From positions 1 to 45,896 of the forward strand of contig CANQTH010000014.1 of NCBI GenBank assembly GCA_947626795.1: a DNA stretch of 45,896 nucleotides, written 5' to 3'. Numbering within the stretch: position 1 is the stretch's first letter; the number at the start of each line of letters is the position of its first letter. The position numbers and the translations under genes are program-made. The notes beneath the pieces are model-generated. The model worked only from the letters and a program-made list of their open reading frames with translations. It ran no database searches and was not told where the DNA came from. Below, piece after piece: positions 8,066-14,701 of the stretch. This DNA comes from an uncultured Lachnospiraceae bacterium (lineage in GTDB: Bacteria > Bacillota > Clostridia > Lachnospirales > Lachnospiraceae).

Positions 8066-8774
8066 ATACATTGCGGTGTCGAATCGGGAATTGTTCCAGG
8101 AGTTCTGCGGGAAGCGGGATCTGGAAAGCTACGCGGGATTTTTGGCATGGCTTGCCTGCGGTTTTTTCGCAGAGGAAGGCGGGCAAGGACAGCCGATGGG
8201 CTTTTGCGCAGAAGAAGGCGTGGAAGGGCGGCCGACAGGCTTTTGCGCAGAGGAAGGCGGGAAAAGGCGGCCGGATATCCTGACCGTCCGGGAAAAAGAG
8301 CTGGATGAGGGCGCGTACGTGGAATTGTTTTCCAATGTCTGGGAGAAATGCAGGAGCCTGGCGTCTGGGCACCATGCCTTGCTGACGCCGCACACCTGCC
8401 TTGCGGCCGCGCGAAAGACAGGTTGCCCCCGCATCCATTTGCCCCTGCGCTTGCTGCGCGAGCATAGGGAAGCGGGAACGCTTGCGGGGATAGAGGAAGT
8501 CGGCGTGTCCGTCCATTCCGTGGAAGAGGCGCGGGAGGCGGAGCAGCTCGGGGCGTCTTATCTCACGGCGGGCCATATTTTCCGCACGGACTGCAAGCGG
8601 GGCGCGCCGCCCAGGGGAACCGCGTTTTTGGAGGAAGTCTGCGAAAGCGTTGAGATCCCGGTATACGCGATCGGCGGGATCCATCCGGAGACGCTGCCCG
8701 AGGTTTTTCAGACGCGGGCGGCGGGAGCCTGCATGATGTCGGAATATATGGGATGCTGGGAAATCAGCAGGTAA
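8052..8774 (+). CDS. thiE: Thiamine-phosphate synthase with a repeat insertion
   Basis: Joins HMP-pyrophosphate and thiazole phosphate to thiamine phosphate. The TIM-barrel features are clear in the second half: VSVHSVEEA, GASYLTAGHIF, the phosphate loop around CKRGAPPRG and VYAIGGI. Residues 37-75 are three in-frame 13-residue repeats (GFFAEEGGQGQPM, GFCAEEGVEGRPT, GFCAEEGGKRRPD) that split the N-terminal region and are not a family feature. TenI, a paralogue, is possible, but the operon position favours ThiE. It starts inside the last codons of thiH. The stop codon lies in the terminator stem. Confidence 0.85.
   Translation: MSTFKYIAVSNRELFQEFCGKRDLESYAGFLAWLACGFFAEEGGQGQPMGFCAEEGVEGRPTGFCAEEGGKRRPDILTVREKELDEGAYVELFSNVWEKCRSLASGHHALLTPHTCLAAARKTGCPRIHLPLRLLREHREAGTLAGIEEVGVSVHSVEEAREAEQLGASYLTAGHIFRTDCKRGAPPRGTAFLEEVCESVEIPVYAIGGIHPETLPEVFQTRAAGACMMSEYMGCWEISR
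8160..8276 (+). repeat. 39-bp in-frame tandem repeat inside thiE
   Basis: Units start at 8160, 8199 and 8238, each about GGCTTTTGCGCAGAGGAAGG plus a G-rich remainder. The period is a multiple of three, so the reading frame survives. Confidence 0.9.
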
Positions 8775-8811
8775 CAGGGAAGCCTTACGGCTTCCCTGTT
8801 ACCTGCTTTTT
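8767..8811 (+). terminator. Terminator of the thi operon
   Basis: A perfect 18-bp stem (8767-8784 with 8789-8806), loop TTAC, then TTTTT. The arms include the last codons and stop of thiE. The GTAACAGGGAAGCC arm resembles the mosaic repeat family. Confidence 0.9.
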
Positions 8812-8826
8812 GCAGTGCGAACGCGC

Positions 8827-8985
8827 TTAAATCTCGAACTGTTTTACCATCTCATTCAACATGGCGGCCTGCGCGGCAAACTGCTGCGATGTTGCGGAGC
8901 TTTCTTCCGCCGTTGCGGAGTTGTCCTGGATCCCTTCGGAAATATCCTCGATCCCAAGCCGGATCTGTTCCATGCTCTGCGCCTG
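8827..8985 (-). pseudogene. C-terminal remnant of a methyl-accepting chemotaxis protein
   Basis: The minus-strand reading from 8985 gives QAQSMEQIRLGIEDISEG, then IQDNSATAEESSATSQQFAA and a stop after MVKQFEI. This is the standard last 50 residues of an MCP signalling domain (the NSATAEESSA block and the terminal helix). The sensor, membrane and HAMP regions and most of the signalling hairpin are missing; upstream there is a run of 15-bp repeats and then a tRNA. The fragment is therefore a dead 3' tail. It shows that the lineage had chemotaxis. No ribosome site or plausible start precedes it. Confidence 0.85.
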
Positions 8986-9043
8986 GACGACGGAAACATG
9001 GACGACGGAAACATGACGACGGAAACATGACGACGGAAACATG
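8986..9043 (+). repeat. 15/14-bp microsatellite abutting the MCP remnant
   Basis: Four units: GACGACGGAAACATG twice, then ACGACGGAAACATG twice. The array begins exactly where MCP similarity ends, so it marks the break point of the deleted gene. Confidence 0.9.
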
Positions 9044-9104
9044 AAAAAAGCCCTTGCTTTTTAAGGCGTATTATGGTATCATAAATTCATGTGAGGAAAG
9101 ATTC

Positions 9105-9187
9105 GCCGGCGTGTCGGAATGGCAGACGAGGCAGACTCAAAATCTGTTGTGGGCAACCACGTGCGGGTTCAAGTCCCGCTGCCGGCA
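9105..9187 (+). tRNA. tRNA-Leu (CAA anticodon)
   Basis: An 83-base class-II tRNA. Acceptor arm GCCGGCG pairs with TGCCGGC and the discriminator is A at 9187. The anticodon loop CTCAAAA is flanked by CAGA/TCTG, giving CAA. A long variable arm (TTGTGGGCAACCAC region) and a T arm with GGTTCAAGTCC follow. CCA is not encoded: the genome reads CTA after the discriminator. Confidence 0.95.
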
Positions 9188-9195
9188 CTATTTTC

Positions 9196-9239
9196 AAATG
9201 CTGAGGCCCTTGTAGTACCAGAGGGTTTCGGCATTTTTT
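9196..9239 (+). terminator. Terminator after tRNA-Leu
   Basis: AAATGCTGAGGCCCT pairs, with G-T wobbles, with AGGGTTTCGGCATTT, and a T run follows. Confidence 0.8.
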
Positions 9240-9300
9240 ATGTCAGGTCGGAGAAGGCCCGGCCTCTGTAGGGGGAGCGGCGATTTTGGATCGTCAGGGA

Positions 9301-9398
9301 TTTTTGCGGAGGGCGCAAAGCCCTGGTCTGAACAGTCGGAGAACCGCATCCGTACGCGGGAACAATTTTTGCGGAGGGCGCAAAGCCCTGGTCTGAAC
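9301..9398 (+). repeat. Two 33-base identical direct repeats, 65 bases apart
   Basis: TTTTTGCGGAGGGCGCAAAG followed by CCCTGGTCTGAAC occurs at 9301-9333 and 9366-9398. The tails (GAACAGTC and GAACGGTTATG) resemble the ends of the mosaic intergenic repeats. The surrounding 9240-9437 holds no gene. Confidence 0.85.
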
Positions 9399-9437
9399 GG
9401 TTATGATTTTTCCGGGCGGAATTGACGGAAACCGTGT

Positions 9438-9464
9438 TTAAGATTTGCGGGAATGAGCCGATAT
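9438..9464 (+). promoter_or_regulatory. Candidate sigma-28 (SigD) promoter
   Basis: TTAA at 9438-9441, 15 bases, then GCCGATAT at 9457-9464. This is close to the flagellar sigma consensus TAAA-N15-GCCGATAA/T. It lies 145 bases upstream of the coiled-coil gene, and a near-identical site precedes the FliD-like gene at 45054. Confidence 0.55.
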
Positions 9465-9609
9465 AAAACTTGTATGGAAACAGCAGGAAGATTTGCATGG
9501 AAGGCATGGGCAAGGGGCTGGAAAGGCACTGCCCGGACGCGATGGACGGACTTTAGACGCGCCCGGCTGTCCTGACGGCCCGCGGCTGTGCCTGGACGGA
9601 GGGATTTGC

Positions 9610-10551
9610 ATGAGTCTTTTTTCGACGATCGGGGCGGCAGGCGCCCGCAGCGGGGAACAAGGCTCCGTATTTGCGGGGAATCTGTGCCTTCTTGGGGGCG
9701 GGAATTTAAAAAGCACGCAGGATAAGCTGGAACGCCAGCAAAAGGCGGACAGGCAGATCGCATTTTGGGAAGGGCAGAAAGAAAATTTAAAAAGCATGAA
9801 GTGCGATACGGTGGAAGAGATCAAGGAAAAGCTCGAAATGTTCCATCATTATGAAGAAGAGGTCGCGGCGGCGAAAAAGCAATATAATATGGAGCAGATG
9901 AAGCATATTTTGGATGAAGCGCAGGAGATGGGCGAGCAGAATGCCAAGGCGGCCGAGCAGGCCGAGCCGAAGACGCCGGAAGAACGCAGGGAAGAGATGC
10001 GGGAGGAAGCGCTGGGCGAAGAGAAGGACGAGAGCGTTCTGGAAGAGATGCTCGAAGAGATGCCGGAAGAGTTAAAAGAGCTGGAAGAGGTTATCTCGGA
10101 AACCCAAAAGGAGCAGGAGGCCGAACTGGAGGAGCAGTCCATGGAGGCCCAGACGGAATATGCGGCGGATGCAGAAAAACTGGAGGAGCAGTCCTTAGAG
10201 GCGCAGGCGGAGCGCGCGGCGGAAGCGGAAGAGCTGGAGGAGCAGTCCTTAGAAGCGCAGGCGGAGCGCGCGGCGGAAGCGGAAGAGCTGGAGGAGCAGT
10301 CCTTAGAAGCGCAGGCGGAGCGCGCGGAATTGGAAGAGCAGTCCTTAGAGGCCCGGACAGAGCGCGCGGAATTGAAAGAGCAGTCCGTGGAGACATGGGC
10401 AGAGCGCGCGGAAGAATTAGAAGAGCAGTCCTTAGAGGCCCGGGCGGAGCGCGCGGCGGAAGCGGCGGGCAGAAAAGGAAGGGCCGCATATCATGTTTGG
10501 CGGGAGAATGAATGGAAGCGCCGATACTACGGGATGGATGTGAAGGTTTAG
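9610..10551 (+). CDS. Coiled-coil repeat protein of unknown function
   Basis: I do not recognise a family. The 313-residue protein starts MSLFSTIGAAGARSGEQG behind a GGACGGAGGG ribosome site. Residues 40-175 are strongly charged and helical, with KLERQQKADRQIAFWEGQKE and a MEQMKHILDEAQEMGEQ stretch. From residue 174 there are about seven degenerate copies of EEQSLEAQAERAAEAEEL with 18-, 14- and 15-residue periods, ending in a basic tail (RKGRAAYHVWRENEWKRRYY). No signal peptide or membrane segment is seen, so it is probably cytoplasmic or a secreted flagellar-type protein without a leader. The sigma-28-like site upstream suggests co-regulation with motility genes. The repeats are near-identical in DNA, so copy number should vary between strains. 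Confidence 0.75.
   Translation: MSLFSTIGAAGARSGEQGSVFAGNLCLLGGGNLKSTQDKLERQQKADRQIAFWEGQKENLKSMKCDTVEEIKEKLEMFHHYEEEVAAAKKQYNMEQMKHILDEAQEMGEQNAKAAEQAEPKTPEERREEMREEALGEEKDESVLEEMLEEMPEELKELEEVISETQKEQEAELEEQSMEAQTEYAADAEKLEEQSLEAQAERAAEAEELEEQSLEAQAERAAEAEELEEQSLEAQAERAELEEQSLEARTERAELKEQSVETWAERAEELEEQSLEARAERAAEAAGRKGRAAYHVWRENEWKRRYYGMDVKV
10129..10466 (+). repeat. Tandem coding repeats, units of 54, 42 and 45 bp
   Basis: Seven units, each beginning with a variant of GAGGAGCAGTCCTTAGAGGC. The first three are 54 bp, the next two 42 bp and one 45 bp, all in frame. Confidence 0.85.
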
Positions 10552-10568
10552 GCAATGATCTCGCCCAG

Positions 10569-10690
10569 GGCTTTGCGCTTGCTGCAAAGTCCGTAAGAAC
10601 GCGTAAATTTTGCCGAGTGGGAATCCGGCTCTTTGCCGAAGGCAAAGAGCCGGATTCCGTAACTGTGAGGCCGAAGGCTGAACGGTTATG
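10569..10690 (+). repeat. Full mosaic intergenic repeat (modules A-B-C)
   Basis: Module A is GGGCTTTGCGCTTGCTGCAA with its pair. Module B starts GTAAGAACGCGTAAATTTTG and contains a perfect 18-bp hairpin, arms 10620-10637 and 10641-10658 with loop GAA. Module C starts GTAACTGTGAGGCCGAAGGC. The same order is found at 36541-36683, and the reverse order inverted at 22602-22748. Confidence 0.85.
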
Positions 10691-10709
10691 GGTTTAGGGA
10701 GCGGGAGCT

Positions 10710-11474
10710 ATGAAATTTTTGGAAAAGGCATTGGACTGCGCGATCGTCGTCGCGTGCGCGGTTTTCGCGGTTTTGGCATATGCGAAATTTGACCTGGAAA
10801 AGATCCTCTGGGAAAAGAGCGGGCAGGAAGCAGTAGAAAGCAGCGAGATCGCCGAAGACCTGGCGGGGGATTACCTTGGGAAGCCGGCAGGGGAAGGCAT
10901 CCGGGAGATCGACGGGAAAGAGGCCTGGGAAGATCTCTTAAACGATATGGAGTATGCGACTGCAGCGCCGAAGTCCATTGTCAAGACGGATGTGTACAGC
11001 CTTGCAGAATGGGCGGATCCTTATGTCAGGCGGCGGAACGGGACGGTGAGGCGCAGGAAAGCGGAAGCCCGGCAGACGCCGCTCGATCTTTTTACCGATT
11101 ATACGCCTTATTATGTCGTTGAGTTAGAAGACGGCAGCCATATTTTGGCGCAGATGAGCCGCGGGATTGCCGCCGATATCGAAAAAGGCCGGGCGGACAG
11201 GCTTCCGATCGGGCAAAAGCATGGGGTGCGGCAGGGGGCGAAGGAGCTTCTCGCGCCGATCTGCGAAGCATATGGGGCGTCTGCGGACTACGTGTTTTAT
11301 GCGGTTGACAATGCCTGGCAGGAGAGCCATTCGTTTGCGGTCTTTCTTGGAAAGGCTGCGGTTGGGACAGCCGTGTTTTTTGTTTTGGCGGTTCTTTTGC
11401 TGCTTTTGAAAGGAAAGGTTGTCGAAGTTTTTTTAAGCCAGCATCTTGACAAAAGAAAAGATCTGCGTTTATAA
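10710..11474 (+). CDS. Bitopic membrane protein of unknown function
   Basis: No family recognised. The 254-residue protein has an N-terminal hydrophobic helix (DCAIVVACAVFAVLAYA, residues 9-25), about 180 polar residues and a second helix near residues 218-238 (VGTAVFFVLAVLLLLLKG), leaving a short basic tail. The middle would be extracytoplasmic if both ends are inside. It contains DLFTDYTPYYVVELEDGSHI followed by acidic and basic patches. The ATG follows GGGAGCGGGAGCT. It lies behind the coiled-coil gene, separated by a mosaic repeat. The ssrA promoter overlaps its last codons and stop. Confidence 0.75.
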   Translation: MKFLEKALDCAIVVACAVFAVLAYAKFDLEKILWEKSGQEAVESSEIAEDLAGDYLGKPAGEGIREIDGKEAWEDLLNDMEYATAAPKSIVKTDVYSLAEWADPYVRRRNGTVRRRKAEARQTPLDLFTDYTPYYVVELEDGSHILAQMSRGIAADIEKGRADRLPIGQKHGVRQGAKELLAPICEAYGASADYVFYAVDNAWQESHSFAVFLGKAAVGTAVFFVLAVLLLLLKGKVVEVFLSQHLDKRKDLRL

Positions 11475-11475
11475 T
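11446..11475 (+). promoter_or_regulatory. ssrA promoter inside the 3' end of the preceding gene
   Basis: TTGACA at 11446-11451 and TATAAT at 11470-11475 with an 18-base spacer. The -10 box overlaps the stop codon of the membrane-protein gene. The tmRNA begins 40 bases further on. Confidence 0.85.
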
Positions 11476-11514
11476 AAATACTTGCAGAACAGCGACTGCA
11501 GCCAGGGGTTGTAC

Positions 11515-11847
11515 TGGTTTCGACGGGGGTTGTGAAGCTATGGAAGCCATTGGCGGCTCCTGACCGCCTCACCAACGGGAAAAGAAAAATAAACGCTGAA
11601 GATAATTTAGCAATCGCTGCCTAAGGGCGGCAGTCGGGCTTAGGCCACCCACAGCTTAAGAATCCGGCTTCGACGATGTGGGAAACGACATATGCAAAGC
11701 TTTGCGCATGTGGGCGTATCATGAAGCTACTAAAACCAGGAGCTTGTCATTAGGCGTCTGGCGGAGGGAATGTCAAAGTAATGACTGTAATGGGAGATGC
11801 CATAGTGGATTGGCTTTCGGACAGGGGTTCGATTCCCCTCAGCTCCA
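11515..11847 (+). ncRNA. ssrA: tmRNA
   Basis: Rescues stalled ribosomes and tags the incomplete peptide for proteolysis. The 5' GGGGTTG pairs with 3' CAGCTCC to form the tRNA-like acceptor, and the 5' signature GGTTTCGACGGGG is intact. The T arm is GGGGTTCGATTCCCC with discriminator A at 11847; CCA is not encoded. The tag reading frame near 11592 reads NAEDNLAIAA then stop, so the appended tag ends AEDNLAIAA, as in clostridia. The 333-base length is typical. Confidence 0.95.
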
Positions 11848-11850
11848 CTT

Positions 11851-11903
11851 AAGCGATCGTCAGCCGAACAGATAAAGATCGGCCGGGCGGTCGCTTATTT
11901 TTA
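11851..11903 (+). terminator. tmRNA terminator
   Basis: AAGCGATCGTCAGCCG pairs with CGGCCGGGCGGTCGCTT (one bulge, G-T wobbles), then ATTTTTAT. Confidence 0.8.
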
Positions 11904-11998
11904 TCGGATGGACTCTTGCAAATATTTTTTTGCAGATTGAAAAAAGAAGCGAGACTTTTTGGCGGTTCATGCGACTAATAAGCAGAAGGGAGCGCGAG

Positions 11999-12055
11999 GT
12001 AACAGTTCAGCTTAGGACTTTGCACTTGCTGCAAAGTCCTGAGTTGAACTGTTAC
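11999..12055 (+). repeat. Mosaic repeat module A as a 26-bp hairpin
   Basis: Arms 11999-12024 and 12030-12055 pair over 26 bases around loop CTTGC. The only two deviations are G-U compatible. The outer arms read GTAACAGTTCAG and CTGTTAC, and the core is GGACTTTGCA/TGCAAAGTCC. Confidence 0.85.
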
Positions 12056-12089
12056 AGCGTAAGCGCGTCTTTTGGAGAGGAGAAGATCG

Positions 12090-12449
12090 ATGGACAACGG
12101 TGCAGGCAGCTACCGCCGTTTCCTTGACGGCGACGACGAGGGGATCGTTGAGATTGTCGGAGATTACAAAGACGGCCTGATCCTTTTTCTGAACGGCTAC
12201 GTCAAGAATATTTTCCTTGCCGAGGAACTGACGGAAGACACGTTTTTTCGGCTGATCGTCAAAAAACCGAGATATTCGGGGATGAGCCAAGAAAGACGCG
12301 AAAAGGATGGCGGCGATCATGTCAGGGCGCGCTGCCCGCGTGCCCTGCTTTCCTATATAGTAACAGAAAATGATCTGCCGCGGCGTCATTTGTCCGCAAA
12401 TGCCTTTCGGGGCAGGATCCGCCCGCCTGCCCCGCCCAGTTCCCGGTAA
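12090..12449 (+). pseudogene. Truncated ECF-type sigma factor
   Basis: The first 64 residues (YRRFLDGDDEGIVEIVGDYK, then DGLILFLNGYVKNIFLAEEL and TEDTFFRLIVKKPRYSG) match the N-terminal half of sigma region 2 in clostridial ECF sigma factors. After residue 64 (about 12281) similarity is lost. The DNA-binding parts of region 2 and all of region 4 are absent, and the frame runs on into the convergent MATE gene. A good ribosome site (GGAGAGGAGAAG) and ATG survive at 12090. It cannot act as a normal sigma factor. The break point is not marked by a visible mobile element. Confidence 0.75.
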
Positions 12450-13828
12450 GTCCGGCGGATCAGGAAGGCGGCGATGAAAAACGTCAGCAAGTCGGACACA
12501 GGCATGGAGAAAAGCACCCCGTCTAAGCCAGAGAATAAGGGGAGCAGGAGCGCGAACCCCACGCCGAAGACGATCTCACGCACCATGGAGAGCATGGTTG
12601 ACGCAGCCGCTTTTCCCATCGCCTGCAGGAAAATGAAGCAGGCTTTGTTGACGCAGGCAAAGGGGATCATGCACAGGTAGATCCGGAACGCCTTTTTTGC
12701 AAATTCCGCATAATATACGCTTTCGTTCGCCGCGCCGAAAATGGAAATGAGCTGGGCGGGGAATAATTCCACGATCAGGAAGGCAATTGTCCCGACCAGG
12801 GCCTCCGCGGCCAGCAGCTTCGAGAAGAGCGACCGCACACGCTGGCGAAAGCCCGCGCCCATGTTGTACCCGGCGATGGGGATGCATCCGGCGGCCATGC
12901 CGACGACGATGGAGATGACGATCTGGAAAAATTTCATCACGATGCCGACGACAGCCATGGGGATCTGCGCGTATTGCCCCTTGCCAAAGATCGGGTCTAA
13001 CGCCCCGTATTTTTGGATCATGTTGTTGATGGCGGCCATGGCCGCGACAAGGGAGATCTGGGACAGGAAGCTTGTGACGCCAAGGAGCAGCGTTTTTTTG
13101 GCAATCCCAAAGTCTATGCGAAGATCCGCTCTTTGCGGGCGGACCAGCTTCATGTGAAAGAGGTACCACGCGGCTAAGGCGGCCGTGACGACCTGCCCGA
13201 TCACAGTAGCGACGGCGGCTCCCATCATCCCCCATTGGAAGGCGAAAATGAACAAGGGGTCAAGCACGATGTTCAGCGCCGCCCCGGCCAGGGTAGAGGC
13301 CATTGCGAATTTCGGGGATCCGTCCGCCCGGATGACCGGGTTCATGGCCTGCCCGAACATATAGAACGGGACGCCGAGGGAGATATAGAAAAAATATTCC
13401 ATGGAGCATCGGAACGTTTCTTCGTTTACCGTGCCGCCGAACAAGGTGACGATGGGGGCTGCGAAGGCCAAGTAGAGCGCGCAGAGTGCCACGCTGGATA
13501 AAAGGGTCAGGACGACGGAATTTCCCACGCTCTTTTTCGCGCTGGCGCCGTCCTTGCGCCCGAGGCTCAGGCTGACGAAAGCGCAGCACCCGTCCCCAAT
13601 CATGACGGCGATCGCGAGCGCGATGACGGTGAGCGGGAACACGACGGTGTTGGCGGCGTTCCCGTATGAGCCGAGGTAATCGGCGTTTGCGATGAAGATC
13701 TGATCCACGATGTTGTACAAAGCCCCGACCAGAAGGGAAATGACGCAGGGGACGGCATACCGCCCCATGAGCTTCCCGATCGGTTCTGTCCCTAAAAACT
13801 GGTTTGCCTGGTTTGAGTTGGATTCCAT
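12386..13828 (-). CDS. MATE-family efflux transporter
   Basis: Cation-coupled multidrug or toxin exporter of the inner membrane. The 480-residue protein has the twelve-helix MATE layout. It starts MESNSNQANQFLGTEPIGKL, typical of clostridial members. ALYNIVDQIFIA follows in helix 1-2, then a MNPVIRADGSPKFAM loop, and GYNMGAG lies near the start of the second half. I place the start at 13828 behind AAGGAGGAAAAAAC; an in-frame extension to 13957 uses a TTG and runs through a terminator hairpin. The substrate cannot be told from sequence. The 3' end overlaps the decayed sigma gene on the other strand. Confidence 0.92.
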   Translation of the reverse strand: MESNSNQANQFLGTEPIGKLMGRYAVPCVISLLVGALYNIVDQIFIANADYLGSYGNAANTVVFPLTVIALAIAVMIGDGCCAFVSLSLGRKDGASAKKSVGNSVVLTLLSSVALCALYLAFAAPIVTLFGGTVNEETFRCSMEYFFYISLGVPFYMFGQAMNPVIRADGSPKFAMASTLAGAALNIVLDPLFIFAFQWGMMGAAVATVIGQVVTAALAAWYLFHMKLVRPQRADLRIDFGIAKKTLLLGVTSFLSQISLVAAMAAINNMIQKYGALDPIFGKGQYAQIPMAVVGIVMKFFQIVISIVVGMAAGCIPIAGYNMGAGFRQRVRSLFSKLLAAEALVGTIAFLIVELFPAQLISIFGAANESVYYAEFAKKAFRIYLCMIPFACVNKACFIFLQAMGKAAASTMLSMVREIVFGVGFALLLPLFSGLDGVLFSMPVSDLLTFFIAAFLIRRTYRELGGAGGRILPRKAFADK

Positions 13829-13935
13829 TTGTTTTTTCCTCCTTGTTTCTGAATCAAAGCGGCGATGCGGGCGGAAGCGCGGCCGTCGTTTGTGGCGGGA
13901 TGGCCGTGCCGCCTCCGTTTGCTTTTTGCCGCAAA

Positions 13936-13990
13936 TAAAAAAACGTGCGGCGCTCAACTGGACTTATGCCTGGAACGCTGCACGTTTGCA
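13936..13990 (-). terminator. Possible attenuator in the MATE leader
   Basis: Read on the minus strand, AAACGTGC and GCACGTTT enclose a 31-base loop region that can pair further at GCG/CGC, followed by TTTATTTG. It lies between a candidate promoter and the MATE ATG, leaving a 110-base leader beyond it. Confidence 0.55.
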
Positions 13991-13993
13991 ATT

Positions 13994-14022
13994 ATCCTAT
14001 CAGAAACCGGAAACGGTGTCAA
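13994..14022 (-). promoter_or_regulatory. Candidate promoter of the MATE gene
   Basis: On the minus strand TTGACA is at 14022-14017 and TAGGAT at 13999-13994 (17-base spacer); GATAAT three bases further is an alternative -10 with a long spacer. Confidence 0.45.
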
Positions 14023-14044
14023 AGGCAATTTTGCACAAAAATAA

Positions 14045-14115
14045 TAACCATTCAGCCCAGGACTTTGCACTTGCTGCAAAGCCCGTAACCAGGAAGCCGA
14101 AGGCTGAATCGTTAC
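14045..14115 (+). repeat. Mosaic repeat modules A and C
   Basis: TAACCATTCAGCCCAGGACT starts module A, with CTTTGCACTTGCTGCAAAG as core, followed by a module-C end GAAGCCGAAGGCTGAATCGT. Module B is absent. Confidence 0.75.
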
Positions 14116-14134
14116 CAAAATAGGGGAGGGGCGG

Positions 14135-14392
14135 TCATTCCTCCGCGCCCGATTGGATCCCGTCCAGATAGTCGTTCAGGGAATCCAGGTTGATCTCGGT
14201 CTGGGCGACGGTATCCGTCGTGTCGTCGGAATGGAAATACCCGAACGCGGAATATCCGATCCAGCACACGACGGCGGCGCATACGATGACGCCGCAGACA
14301 GCGGCCGCGCCGCGCTTTGCCTTCTCGCGCTTGAGGTTCTTCTTGCGGTTTGCTTTTTCCGCTTTATAACGGTCTACTTTTGCTTGGCTCAT
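14135..14392 (-). CDS. Small single-pass membrane protein
   Basis: The function is not recognised. The 85-residue protein has a strongly basic N-terminus (MSQAKVDRYKAEKANRKKNL, then KREKAKRG), one membrane helix (AAAVCGVIVCAAVVCWIGYSA, residues 29-49) and an acidic C-terminal tail (NLDSLNDYLDGIQSGAEE). The charge pattern predicts N-in, C-out. The start is backed by TAAGGAGAGAGACC. Similar short basic-TM-acidic proteins occur in Lachnospiraceae. It stands alone, divergent from thyA, with TATACT on the minus strand at 14531-14526 as a possible -10. Confidence 0.75.
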   Translation of the reverse strand: MSQAKVDRYKAEKANRKKNLKREKAKRGAAAVCGVIVCAAVVCWIGYSAFGYFHSDDTTDTVAQTEINLDSLNDYLDGIQSGAEE

Positions 14393-14582
14393 GGTCTCTC
14401 TCCTTAAATCTTATGATATTGCAGGCGGAACTGCCGCGGGACGCCCCTGCCCACGCAGGCTGCGGCCTCTTTGCGCCGATCGGGCGGCTTGGCCCTCCCG
14501 CGCGGCAGCCGTGGCTGCAACTTACAGTATACACCATTTCATCGGAAAAATCTTTCTTTTTTTGAAAAAAAATAAAAAAATG

Positions 14583-14611
14583 TTGTTTTCCGCAAATAAG
14601 ATTGATAGAAT
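14583..14611 (+). promoter_or_regulatory. Promoter of the thyA-folA operon
   Basis: TTGTTT at 14583-14588, 17 bases, TAGAAT at 14606-14611. A small hairpin (GCCCCGTGGCTTGCTGCGGGGC) lies at 14645-14666 in the leader. Otherwise 14393-14701 holds no gene; 14412-14520 is GC-rich and unassigned. Confidence 0.6.
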
Positions 14612-14701
14612 AGCAGGTAAGCGATTAAAAACAGGCTAAGTCGCGCCCCGTGGCTTGCTGCGGGGCATTTGACTTCAGAAAGAAGCGGAGAGGGAAGAGG
14701 C

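Noticed and set aside
11678-11875. 65-codon open frame on the plus strand
   Set aside because: It lies inside the tmRNA gene.
13829-13957. N-terminal extension of the MATE transporter
   Set aside because: It starts at TTG, is Arg-rich and not hydrophobic, and runs through a terminator hairpin; the ATG at 13828 has a strong ribosome site.
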